This document shows, piece after piece, positions 54,359-64,000 of a stretch of 64,000 nt of DNA. A model generated the notes under the pieces. The model made no database searches. It saw only the letters and a list, made by a program, of their open reading frames with translations, and was not told the origin of the DNA. Within the stretch, counting starts at the first letter, position 1. Each line of letters starts with the position of its first letter. The position numbers and the translations under genes are program-made. The stretch comes from Echinometra lucunter (lineage: Eukaryota; Echinodermata; Echinoidea; Camarodonta; Echinometridae): assembly GCA_029962745.1 (NCBI GenBank), contig CM057152.1, positions 28,239,361 to 28,303,360 on the forward strand, read 5' to 3'.

Positions 54359-55231
54359 GACCATTCAGGTGGCTTGTAATATACTGTCATAAAAAGAAGT
54401 AAAAATATTATCTTCCTCATCATAATTAAGTAAAGTATCTCTTTTGCAAATAAACCCATGATTTCAATGTTGGTCCCCCTGATTTTCCGTTTCACATTAA
54501 ACGAAAAAATACTGGTCACATACTACTTTTCAGAAGCCAATCACCATTATAATGTCCTACTTACATCGCAGATACTGGTATGATGGTATCTAACCATATT
54601 ATCTAACTTTTAAGCAATCACGTTCAAGTTACATAAACCCCATTTGAGGAAACTTGTGCAGAATGGCTGATTGCGACGTACCAGCTGCGTTGACAGGACC
54701 ATGTCTCGCAACATATGAAAATGGACAGATAGATGGAGAAAGAGAGGGGGGGGGGGGGGCGTTAAGTATTTTGATATCGGAAGCATACATTTTCAAAATT
54801 ATCCTTATCACGTGAGGGGGCGTTCATTCTCCACATAAATATCCATGACTGTTCAAAATTTTGCGGAGAAAGGCTTCTTCAACCTTCCTAATTATCGGGG
54901 GGGGGGGGAATCTGCTTTTGTCAGCTGTTCACCTCAATTGTTAGAAAGGGGGTCTTTTGTGGCTAAACCGCCTGGGAAATCGTTTCCTTTGCGAGTACAT
55001 TCTCTACGATTTGGAGATTAAGGGTCTATATTGTCAAATTCGTTGCGTTCAGAATTGATTGGAGTACTTTACCGAGGAGCCTCCTCGTTGAATCACTCCC
55101 TTTGACAACTACTGTCGACTATCATCACAATTGTACAATTAAATTAAACAATCGTAATAGTAAGTTTTCTCCTTTACTTCGTTTACCATGCATGGAACCT
55201 AAAAATGGCTAGGATACTTGAGCTATTATAG

Positions 55232-55309
55232 CAAGGCCGCGCTATGGAAGAAGGGGGGGGCAGCCGCCCCATGATTTTTCAAGTGATAAAAAAGGAGAAG
55301 TAGTAGTAA

Positions 55310-55396
<87 letters not shown>

Positions 55397-55548
55397 AAGA
55401 AGAAGTAGAAGAAGAAGAAGAAGAAGAAGAAAGGGTAGGGTCATGCAATTTGATTAATTTGTTCATTTAAAATGTTATTAACATACATGTGGGTCATCTT
55501 GCTCTCCCCCCCCCCCCCCCAAGCAAAATAACCCTGGCCCCGCCCCTG
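55232..55548. mobile_element. hAT-type MITE with (TAG)n expansion, 317 bp
   Basis: CAAGGCCGCGC at the left, GGCCCCGCCCCTG at the right; flanks TATTATAG and ATCTATAG match at 5 of 8. Interior: CATGATTTTTCAAGTGATAA followed by about 120 bp of (GTA)n, then GGGTAGGGTCATGCAA. The leucine/threonine-run frames on the minus strand come from the microsatellite. Confidence 0.8.
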
Positions 55549-55992
55549 ATCTATAGAATAAATATCAGCATCAATGAATGCACAATACAAAAGCTATGAT
55601 TTAAAGAAAATATACAAAAAGGTTTTTCATCATTATTTTCCCCTTTAAAAAAAATTCAGCAGGCAAAGTGTTAAAATGGTACGTACTTGAAGAGAAATAA
55701 TGTCAATCATTGTGTTTTTCATGTTAGATGGAGAAATAATGTAAAAATATGCCCAATTTTTACAAGATGTTGGAGAATTTTAAATCTTGGAATGGTTGTT
55801 ACTAGTACTTCTTCCAATCCATGATAAACACTGGGGAAGGTGGGGGGGGGGGGGGGGAGGGGCAATCTCATTGCACCCAACCAATGCCCCTTTTATTGAA
55901 TTTTATGTAGAAAAAATATTAACAGATAGAGAAAAGAGAAGAGAAAAATGCAGATGGAACATAGTATGAAGTTAGAGCATATGAGAGAGCAT

Positions 55993-56034
<42 letters not shown>

Positions 56035-56404
56035 CAGAGGGACGGAGACAGAGACAGACAGACAGATTAAATGAGTGCAGTAGAGAAGATAGGAATAAGA
56101 CACCATCGAATGACAAGCTGAAATTTGTTGATATTTACCGTGGATTATGGGAATCAGAATTGTATGAACTGTTGTAAACAAACAACAAACAAATGAACAA
56201 AACAACATATAAACAAATGAACAAAAACAAATAGACAAACAACAAACCAAGACAACTAAAAGAATACACACCTGTGTAGTCATATATATTGTTTTTTCTT
56301 CCTAGTCACTGCAATGTTGGAGGTATTTGTAATCAGATCAAGTATGAGAAGAAACACAGGTCTTAGTTCATACATTGTTTTAAAAATGCAGCTTAAAAAG
56401 AAGA

Positions 56405-56862
56405 TGGGAATAGTGAATTAGGTGGTTTATACCCACTTTGTCTAATTCAACACCACTATGGCTAAACCCATTTGCTCTACTATCAATTTGGTCTAATTGC
56501 TGTTTGGTCCAATCATCACTTGGTCTAATACCCACTTGGGCTAATCATTTCGTCTAATGATCAACTGATGTAATTGCCACTTCATCTACTTAATTTTCCT
56601 CATTTCGTCTAAAGACAATTTGGTCTATTACCAGCTCATCTAATCAGATAGACCAAGTGGTGTTAGACCAAGTGGGTATTAGATGAATGAGCATAGTCTA
56701 ACTGGAAATTAGACAAAGTGGTAAATGGGCTAAGTGGTAATTAGACCAAATGGTTATTCGACGAACTGGATGTAGACGAAATGGGATTAGACCATGTGGG
56801 ATAAGACCAAACAGGCATTAGACATAGTGGGATTAGACAAAGTGGCAATGCACCAATTAGGA
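56405..56862. repeat. Head-to-head inverted 15-16-bp minisatellite
   Basis: Left half (to about 56640): degenerate CACTTGGTCTAATNCC units, at least 12. Right half (from about 56646): the same unit inverted, ATTAGACCAAGTGGN, about 14 units. The switch occurs near CATCTAATCAGATAGACC. Confidence 0.88.
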
Positions 56863-57599
56863 AGCACAGTGGACATCCTTTATAATGAGGACATTGGACA
56901 ATGAAAATTGCCTTGTTATTCAAAGTACATGTATCTTGTTATATCAGTATAGACCCCGTTACCCCCCCCCCCCCCCAAGAATATGAAGAGGGATCGACAA
57001 AATTACTTGTTATGTTAGGTGTATCATTAAATCGGAGTTCTTCATGAGTATCCACTGTGCATGATAAACTCATAAAGTAGACTTGGAAACATTCCAATTA
57101 CAAATGTACAACACACCAGCTGTTTATAACAAAAGAAATGCATTAAACAATTCTCAAAAGTTATCAAAACATAACAATTGTCATGCACTTTATTGAACTG
57201 CCCTAAATGGAACTCATCAATGCTTAATACTAAAACATATTTCAAAGCAGATTTCACAAATTTAAAACAAAGTATTTCAATTTATGATCCTCAACATTTT
57301 GACTGATGGGGCAAATATTACCGGTAAAGATATTCTACATGTACAACAATACCAGTTCGAAAAAGGAATAGTCGTGAGGGAGCTTCAGAATTAATGTTGA
57401 GCAAGAATGTTCTTTCAAATAGCACATACTCTTAACAGTGATTTGATTTGTTGAATATTCTCATTTATAATAACATTTCTGTCAGGGATAGATGCACTTT
57501 GAATGCAGAACAAATCTAAAAATGCTAAAGTTTTTAAAAAGAAATCACACAAGTTTAGCCCAATTGTATTGATTTTTTTTCTTTACATTTCCTTTTTAG

Positions 57600-57714
57600 G
57601 GAAATGGGGGACCCAATTTCCGATGATAGTCTAGAGATGCTTGCTTATGAAAATCTCATGGACAAAAGTACTTCTCAGCTAATATATAGATTATTTCCTA
57701 TTTATGTTAAATAA
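57600..57714 (+). CDS. Possible terminal exon of an unrecognised gene
   Basis: A strong acceptor (TTTACATTTCCTTTTTAG) is followed by a 37-codon frame, EMGDPISDDSLEMLAYENLM and on to VK, then TAA and nearby AATAAA motifs. No upstream exon was found on the plus strand and no family is recognised, so this may be chance. Confidence 0.2.
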
Positions 57715-58340
57715 TAACCAAAAATAAAATAACAGTAATTCAAAAACAATCAAGCAAACAAACACTGAATTCAAAGAAAATTTCATATCTCTTTGTCTCA
57801 TTTGACATATCTGTCCCACAAATTGTAGCTTTCAATTCTACAAAGGGATTTGTCTTGGTTTAAAACCATCTCTATACTTATTGAAAAATGTGTATCTGGT
57901 AGTAAATCTGCATTACCTTTAAGATTTCATAAGTCAAGTCTCACCGCCGGACATAATATTGGACGGGATGGTATTGGATCTTACTTCTGGCCAATAGAGG
58001 TGAAAGAATTCGTCTGGAGAAAAAACTTTAATTCTACACTGAATATAGTGATTCCAGACACACATTGCCAGTATCTTCGTTCAACTGATCTCTAGGCAGA
58101 AGATGGGAAGAAACTGTGGAGAGAAATCCTTCGGCCTGACAAAATCCACGCAAGTAAACGACAGCTTGCATGCTACATTTGGAGGATAGCAGCAGCTCAA
58201 ACCACAGAACACAGTATGGGTAGGAAAAGTGCGAAAATTTCTGTGAATCCTGCATTTCTTGAGGTTTTTGGACAACCCTCTGCATCTAGAGATAAGTCTT
58301 TGCACACAGAGCTCCACTGCCTCTGTATTTTTCAATGACA

Positions 58341-61300
58341 TCAAGGTTTGGACAAAGTCCTTTCCATAGCATCCCGGTAGAAATCAAACACCTTCTCACA
58401 TGCCTTCTGACATACTGACATCAGCTTGTGGTACTGCAGTAGGTGCGAAAAAGAAATGCAAGTACGAGAAAATTAAAAAAAAAAACAACATAAAAAACCG
58501 AGCATAATGTTAGAACACTGTAAAGGTGCGTTCACACATGATGCAACAGTGTGGTAACACGCTGTGTCACCACACTTTTTTGTGTACAAGCCTATGGGGT
58601 ATAGTGCGACAAAAAAATGTCGCCGAGGCAGGACACACTTTTTTTTGCTGCCTTGATACATAAAAAATGCGCACCAATCAAATTTCTAAAAAGTTAGCGC
58701 AAAAATTGTTGCCATGAGATTGCTTGCGCAAGTTTTGACGATATGCTCTCTTACCGGTATTGAGAGTTGACGCGTTAATGCGCGTTCATTAGCATATGTG
58801 GTGACACAAAGTCCCGCCACGTGTGAAGACGAAACAGTGTGGCGCCACAGCGTGGTACCACACTGTCGCATCATGTGTGGGAATGCACCTTTAAGCTTGT
58901 TCACAATATTATGAAGCAGGTTTTCTATGCATAATGAATGGTATATGAGGAGGCATGAAAGAAACGCTGAGGCAAAAGCGTCTTTTTGTCTCCTGGCTGC
59001 AAAAAGGAGAGGACCAAGCAAATTCTTATCAAGTTGGTGCAAAATATGAAATTACAAGTTTTTCTGTGGAACTTTTGGCAGAACTCTCTTTTATTTGAGC
59101 AAGAAACTGTGGGGGGGGGGGGGGGGGGGTTTGCCACTGCATATCTGAATGAGCTTTTAGTTACAACTCTCATATTATCATGCATACCATAATGTTTTAA
59201 TATACAAATAATGCACAGATGTGAGTGTGTTAGTGGCGATGCAGCGCACTCGAGGGTATTTACAATGTGCGACTAGCACGAGGCGCTTGCGCCGAGTGCT
59301 TTTACATAATATTGTAAATACCCGAGATGCCTGCATCGCCACTAACATCACAAATTTAAATCTGTGCATTATTTGTTTTATAAACGGGTCGGCAGTATGA
59401 CTTTGTAGTGGAAAATTTGTTAAAAATGCTACAAATTTCCTCAGATCGTACAGACAAGGAGGCAACATCTGCTTTCTCTTATGACATCACAAGCGTAGCC
59501 TGTGTGATGCGCCCCAGGTGCGCCCCTGAGTAAGCGCATCAAAATCCTTGTGATAACTAGAAAGACCGCGTATTTCATGGCGCGCGTGTCAGTTTTTACG
59601 CGCTAGAAGTAAAGTGATGCATCCAAATTGCACAGTGCTGCACAAAAAATGCACGGCTGGAAGGTTGCGTAGAATTAAAGCATGAACACGTGACATGCAT
59701 ACGCACTCGCTATTGGCTACATCCTTGAACCCGTTTTATAATAATTAATAAAGTGCCATGATTTATAGAATAGGTGATAGGAAAGTGGACAACAAGGTTA
59801 CAATCTTTCCCACATCATTAACATCAATTGGCAAAACATACATGTAAATCTGCCAGTAAAATGGATACCTGGTAGGGGGAAAAAAATCATTTAAGAAGCT
59901 GTGCTGCATAAATGCATATTCTTCTTCTTCTTTTTTTATTACTATTATCATTACAAAAAGATGATAATGTATTATCGAGCAATAATGCACAAAAGTAGAC
60001 AGTAAAAGAGACACACAATGTCTTTTAAGATGTAGTCCACAAAGGAGTATTTTATTTTCAATATTTTTATCACATTAGAACCCACAATACAGCTGATCTT
60101 CTGTTTTTATATATTAACCATTTTCATTGCATTGATATTGACTTAAATTTCAATGTACAATTTACGAACAATCAGCTGAACGTCATTCAAATATTTATGA
60201 AATATATTTAAGTTATAACAGAGGCAATTCATAACATACCACGATAAAATGATCAATCTTCAATTTTCAAAAGCAAATTGCAATCTTGGCATAATCAGAC
60301 AAAGAAACAATTCCCCCCTGACTCTGATTGTTAATTCCTTTAAAGAATTGACAGAAATAAACGACAGGCTCTAATGGTACTCACTTGTTCTACAGTACAG
60401 CTGCCTTGCATGCTTGATGTGATGAGACTATGACCCAGGCTATCAATGGCCGCTGTCAGTACACATTTAGCATCCTGTATAAACCAAAAGAATACCATGA
60501 CAGAAAAAAAGACAACTCAATAAATAAGAGAGCAAGGGACATGTTCAAGCAACTAGAAGTCCCATTTTACTTATCACTGAAGAAGAATACCTCTTCTTTT
60601 AATAGGAAAAGTCTGGATTTCCAGCATCAGTAACAATATCAATGAGTATTTATCATTTTTTTTCAGAAAGTGTATGGAGCAAAATAATGGCTTGCCTCAA
60701 ATGAAAAAAAAAGGCCCAGTGAAATAACTTTAAAAGAGGATTTAAAGAAATAATTTTAAAAAAATATACAAGGGCACTTATGAAAAGATTTATTTCTACA
60801 ATGAGATACAATGGTGGAACTAAGCAGCACAACCAGTCCATATAGCATATGCTCCCTTTATAAGCCCAACTGACTTTAATATTATACTTACCTTATATAC
60901 CAGTAATCTAAAAATACATGCCCCCCATATCAATCATTTAACCCAAAAGCACCTGAAAATGAAAGTGTAAACTTAACTTTTGATCAGAGCTTTGGAATAT
61001 CTTAACACCAGAAAAAAGAATGCATCAACTATTTAACAATGTTGTTGCTATTCAAATAAAAAGGAAAAAAAAAACTTATCCAAATACCTCCTAGAATAGT
61101 GCTTTACCTCTTAACAATGTCCTGGGTCTACCCCACATGGAACATACCTTTGTTTGCTCCTTGGTAGGATCTACGATGAACTCTTCATCTTTACCCATCA
61201 TGCAACAGGATGCTGCAGCATTGCATTTCATTGGGATGCCGGCATTGATCATGGCTAGGCATGCAGCATTGACACTACAAGCCAATAGCTTCAAATAATT

Positions 61301-62833
61301 CATGGTCAAGGCTAATAACAATACTCTGAGTGAAATGTTCAAAGTTGAAAGTCAACAGCCTGACTCATAAGGTATTGTGCAAGGTGACAAAAGGGGAATT
61401 AGCGGTCAATAGAACTTTATTTGAATGGATTATCAGTTTGTCCTTAAACTTGGCAGCCACTTCAGGCACATCCTGTTCATTATCAAGTGGCCTAATATCA
61501 ATGTGATAGCTTGATCACTTTTATAGAAGATTAAAATGAGGCAAGTGGCAACTGATGTAAAGAAATGAAAACTAATACAACAAACTCAAGGTCAGACAAG
61601 AGGGGTCTGCATAAAGTGCCAACAATACATCAGGGCCCCTTCTTAAAAAAAGTTGCAACTGATTTAAACCAATCGTAACTTTGAGATTGACCTCAACCAC
61701 TATCTCTTAAGTACACAGTTGAGATCAATCTCACACTTGCGATCGATATGAATCAATCACAACTCTTTGTAAGACAGGGTCCAGATTGTTTTCTGTCAAA
61801 TTTTGGAAGTATACTCTATAAAGAGTATCCATGGTCACTTGACAGATTTTACTAACCTGAAAAAAAAAAACTATTCTCCTATTTCTGAGCTACAAGATTA
61901 TAATCCTTTTTCTTCAGAATTACAGACTCTTCATTTTAAAACCACGGAATTGTGAAATCATTAATGTGGAGGAAAAATCCATTGGTAGAGACTATATTAC
62001 TGGCGTCAACTGAACCACTTAAAGCTTGTTCAGATATCAGGTGCCATGTCCCTGCAACAATGCAGACCAACTACACCTTTACTGAGCTCTTATTAAAACC
62101 AAGCCACCTTTACTTTTAGGTGGTTTTGTTGTACATGGTCACAGATGTTCAAAATAAAACAACTTGAAACACAATTCTAAGGATACGGCTCCTGCATCTT
62201 GTATCTCCTGCACAATGATGTCAACAGAAGAGCGTGGGAAGAGGGTAGTTAATAGGACAGTCTCACATGTATTCCTGATCATCCTCTCCAGGGCCTTCTC
62301 CCTTACACCTAACATAGAAATACATGTAAAGGAAACTGGAAATTATAAAGGACATTAATTGCTGGGGAAAAAATGTTACCAGTACTATTTCACATCTCCA
62401 ATTTTAAACTTCTTTAGGAAAATTTCTCTAAGGGTGCCTTACCTTATCATGACCTGAAGATACAAATTTTTTAAATTTCAAATTTGTGATATTTGATCAT
62501 TTACTTTAAATGGGACAAATTTTGACATGAACAAGCACAATAATATACTGTGCCCCTGGCCAATCAGACTAGATTGAATTAGTGGCAAACATATAAAGGG
62601 TAATAATGAACTTACAGGTATTTTAATCATTCATTCTAAGAAATAAAATATGTTATGATGTATACCTTTTTTACATGGTATAGTCTGGTTATAAACAAAA
62701 TATAAACATTCATATTTACCTGCTATTCCCACCTTTGGTTTGTATGTGACTGTAACCGTTGCCTTGTCCATGAGTGCTTTATTAGGTTTAACATCCCCAG
62801 GGCCATACACAGCAGCCATCACAGATGTGTCAC
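58341..62833 (-). CDS. EXOSC5: Exosome component 5 (RRP46 homologue), last five exons
   Basis: EXOSC5 is a catalytically inert RNase PH-fold subunit of the six-member ring of the nuclear and cytoplasmic RNA exosome, which guides RNA to the catalytic subunits. Exons: 62833-62720, 62308-62187, 61288-61148, 60474-60385 and 58433-58341 (TGA). They join in frame and cover about 185 residues. Family matches: DTSVMAAVYGPGDVKPNKAL, then ALERMIRNTCETVLLTTLFP, QEIQDAGA, LLACSVNAACLAMINAGIPM, FIVDPTKEQ, CVLTAAIDSLGHSLITSSMQ and the C-terminal ACEKVFDFYRDAMERTL. Human EXOSC5 is 235 aa, so roughly 50 N-terminal residues, including the start, are missing and should lie beyond the right edge. Exon 2's donor is GTATCC and the following acceptor is pyrimidine-poor; the protein alignment supports the joint. 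Introns contain several MITEs. Confidence 0.93.
58521..58893. mobile_element. MITE with ~45-bp TIRs and TA target
   Basis: Left AAGGTGCGTTCACACATGAT, right ATCATGTGTGGGAATGCACC then TT, each next to TA. Inverted similarity continues through CAACAGTGTGGTAACACGCT. Lies in the intron before the last EXOSC5 exon. Confidence 0.82.
58940..59110. repeat. Dispersed repeat shared with 11846-12020
   Basis: Order of shared blocks: ATATGAGGAGG, GTCTCCTGGC, AAAATATGAAATTACAAG, CTTTTGGCAGAACTCTCTTT. Followed by a poly-G tract at 59111-59130. Confidence 0.65.
59204..59376. repeat. Palindromic element, 173 bp
   Basis: ACAAATAATGCACAGAT (59204-59220) and its exact inverse (59360-59376); inside, GTTAGTGGCGATGCAGC and GGGTATTTACAAT also have inverted partners. 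A second, looser inverted pair (TTTTATAAACGGGT at 59376 and ACCCGTTTTATAAT near 59727) encloses the next 350 bp. In an EXOSC5 intron. Confidence 0.8.
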
Positions 62834-62994
62834 CTAAATGCATGAAGTATGTCAGAGAAATTTAGAATAAAGTCACAGATGAGATTGTCATGACAGAGTT
62901 GAAATAGGGCAAAACTGTGCCTGCTAGTTTTAAGCGCTGCTGTAATTAATGTAACAACAACAACAACAAAAAAATGCTTGTAATCACTGTTCAT

Positions 62995-63378
62995 CACTGA
63001 TGGAACCCTGACAGCAGAGAGATATCAGGACAACATCCTTCGGCCAGAGGTCATCCCATACTTGTGCAATCTTGCACCAAGATGACAATGCCCACCCACA
63101 TAGAGCGAGGATCTCATGGAATACCTGCAGGAGGAAGGAGTGACGAGGATGGATTGGCCTGCAAACAGCCCTGACCTGAACCCGACAGAGCATTGTGGAC
63201 CAGCTTGGCCATGCTGTACGCCCAAGAGTGATGGATCAAACAACACTGGCTGAACTGGGACAGACCTTTGTCAATGAGTGGAACGTCATCCAACTGCAAC
63301 GTGTGACCAGACTGGTGGCCAGCATGAGGAGGTGGCAGGCTGCTGTGGATGTTCCACTTACGAATGGCCTTTTGATCC
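62995..63378 (+). pseudogene. Tc1/mariner transposase remnant
   Basis: Plus-strand fragments in different frames spell Tc1-type sequence: DGTLTAERYQDNILRPEVIP near 62999, then MDWPANSPDLNPTEH (DDE/D-type motif near 63147-63191), then, after a frameshift, DQLGHAVRPRVMDQTTLAEL and NEWNVIQLQR to about 63370. Stops and frameshifts make it dead. It lies in DNA just 5' of the visible EXOSC5 exons. Confidence 0.8.
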
Positions 63379-63624
63379 ATTGATCTGACACTGTTGATGT
63401 GCATGTTGTTCAATAGAAAGTGCCGAAGAAAAATATGACTTTGTCACTTGTAAATTTGTGTATTTTTTTGCTTGTTTTGTTCTTTTTAGAGAGAGGGGGG
63501 GGGGGAGAGAGAACATGATTCCACATCAAGAAAAGAGAATGTCTGTTGTTAAGGTGAAAAGCAATTCAAGAGAAGGAGTGAGTCTGTGTTGCTTATGTTT
63601 GTCTGCTAGGGTTGAATACGGCTG

Positions 63625-64000
63625 AAAGTGATATTTGTTGAGGAGTGAATTCTTTTCCACTGCCACAGACCTATATTGTGGGTTAAAAGACATGGCTGGC
63701 AACAAGCATGATAGAGCCACCCTTGGACCTATTACATTGGAACACATCAAACAAGGCAATACCATAATAATTGATTGTTGGAAAGCATACAATGAACTTG
63801 GAGCTGTTGTTTCAAACATCTCACAATCAAACATTTCATACATTTGTAAATCCATTAACTGGAGCAAACACGAAGAATACAGGGGTCTGTGGTGGCAGGT
63901 CAAACAGCAACTCAGTTCTACCCACACAAGGACAGACAAGTGGCACCTCCATCTGATGGAGTACAGGTACCAGCAGCACCACAGACAAAGCCAACGCCTC
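63625..64000 (+). pseudogene. Merlin/ISXO2-like transposase remnant, cut by the window edge
   Basis: Plus-strand translation shows KHDRATLGPITLEHI, IIIDCWKAYNELG (second catalytic Asp region), then in another frame QTFHTFVNPLTGANTKN, then back to EYRGLWWQVKQQL. This order (DCWKAY, then FVxPxTGAxTN, then W) is typical of the IS1016/ISXO2 DDE domain of Merlin transposons. At least two frameshifts are needed, so this copy is inactive. The right end is outside the window. Confidence 0.72.

Larger units (their letters stand above)
46711..54458. repeat. Tandem segmental duplication, copy B (about 7.75 kb)
   Basis: Direct repeat of 39430-46710. It is longer mainly because of a 1.2-kb transposon insertion (47696-48896), partly offset by fewer ~285-bp units. 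From 49.4 kb onward it is nearly colinear with copy A at an offset of about 7.8 kb, including introns. Confidence 0.9.
54459..58340. other. Intergenic region between kinase B and EXOSC5
   Basis: Contains the (TAG)n MITE, (GA)n at 55996-56032, the inverted minisatellite, and poly-G/C tracts at 54748-54759, 54898-54908, 55841-55857 and 56960-56975. One weak exon candidate at 57600. No other coding signal recognised. Confidence 0.55.

Noticed and set aside
55226..55466. Poly-leucine and poly-threonine frames
   Set aside because: Translation of the (GTA)n tract inside a MITE.
58686..59042. 118-codon minus-strand frame
   Set aside because: It crosses the right TIR of a MITE and a dispersed repeat; no protein similarity.

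Overview
This window is animal nuclear DNA, very probably from a sea urchin (echinoid). The genes have many short exons with GT-AG introns, the proteins are metazoan, and the non-coding DNA is AT-rich and full of microsatellites, MITEs and tRNA-derived repeats. Nothing bacterial (operons, ribosome binding sites, CRISPR) is present. The species call is inference; the gene calls rest on exons read directly from the sequence.

Layout. 1-15.5 kb: the 5' part of a PACS (phosphofurin acidic cluster sorting) gene on the minus strand, four exons joined in frame between 15470 and 9088. Its introns and downstream side hold nested transposons, minisatellites and many TACATGTA palindromes. 15.5-32.3 kb: no convincing gene; MITEs, long microsatellites, a ~150-bp tandem repeat, two strong hairpins and one promoter-like spot near 25.2 kb. 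32.4-37.8 kb: a complete five-exon plus-strand glycoside hydrolase family 1 gene (535 aa) with signal peptide, both catalytic glutamates and a GPI-anchor-like tail. 39.4-54.5 kb: two tandem copies of a ~7.3-kb block, each with a ten-coding-exon minus-strand protein kinase gene (569 and 560 aa), its CRE-rich promoter and a ~285-bp tandem repeat array. 54.5-58.3 kb: repeats, including a head-to-head inverted minisatellite. 58.3-62.8 kb: the last five exons of EXOSC5 (RRP46), minus strand. 62.9-64 kb: remnants of a Tc1/mariner and a Merlin/ISXO2-like transposase.

The genes do not form a pathway: membrane-traffic adaptor, secreted or surface beta-glycosidase, a duplicated orphan kinase, and an RNA-exosome subunit. 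The most informative parts are (a) the kinase duplication, where copy A preserves the empty site of a TTAA-type element in copy B that was itself later hit by a hAT-like element; (b) a set of short hAT-type elements, most with perfect or near-perfect 8-bp target duplications, several carrying a different simple repeat at the same internal position; (c) a fold-back minisatellite; and (d) tandem repeats carrying direct-repeat nuclear-receptor half-sites.
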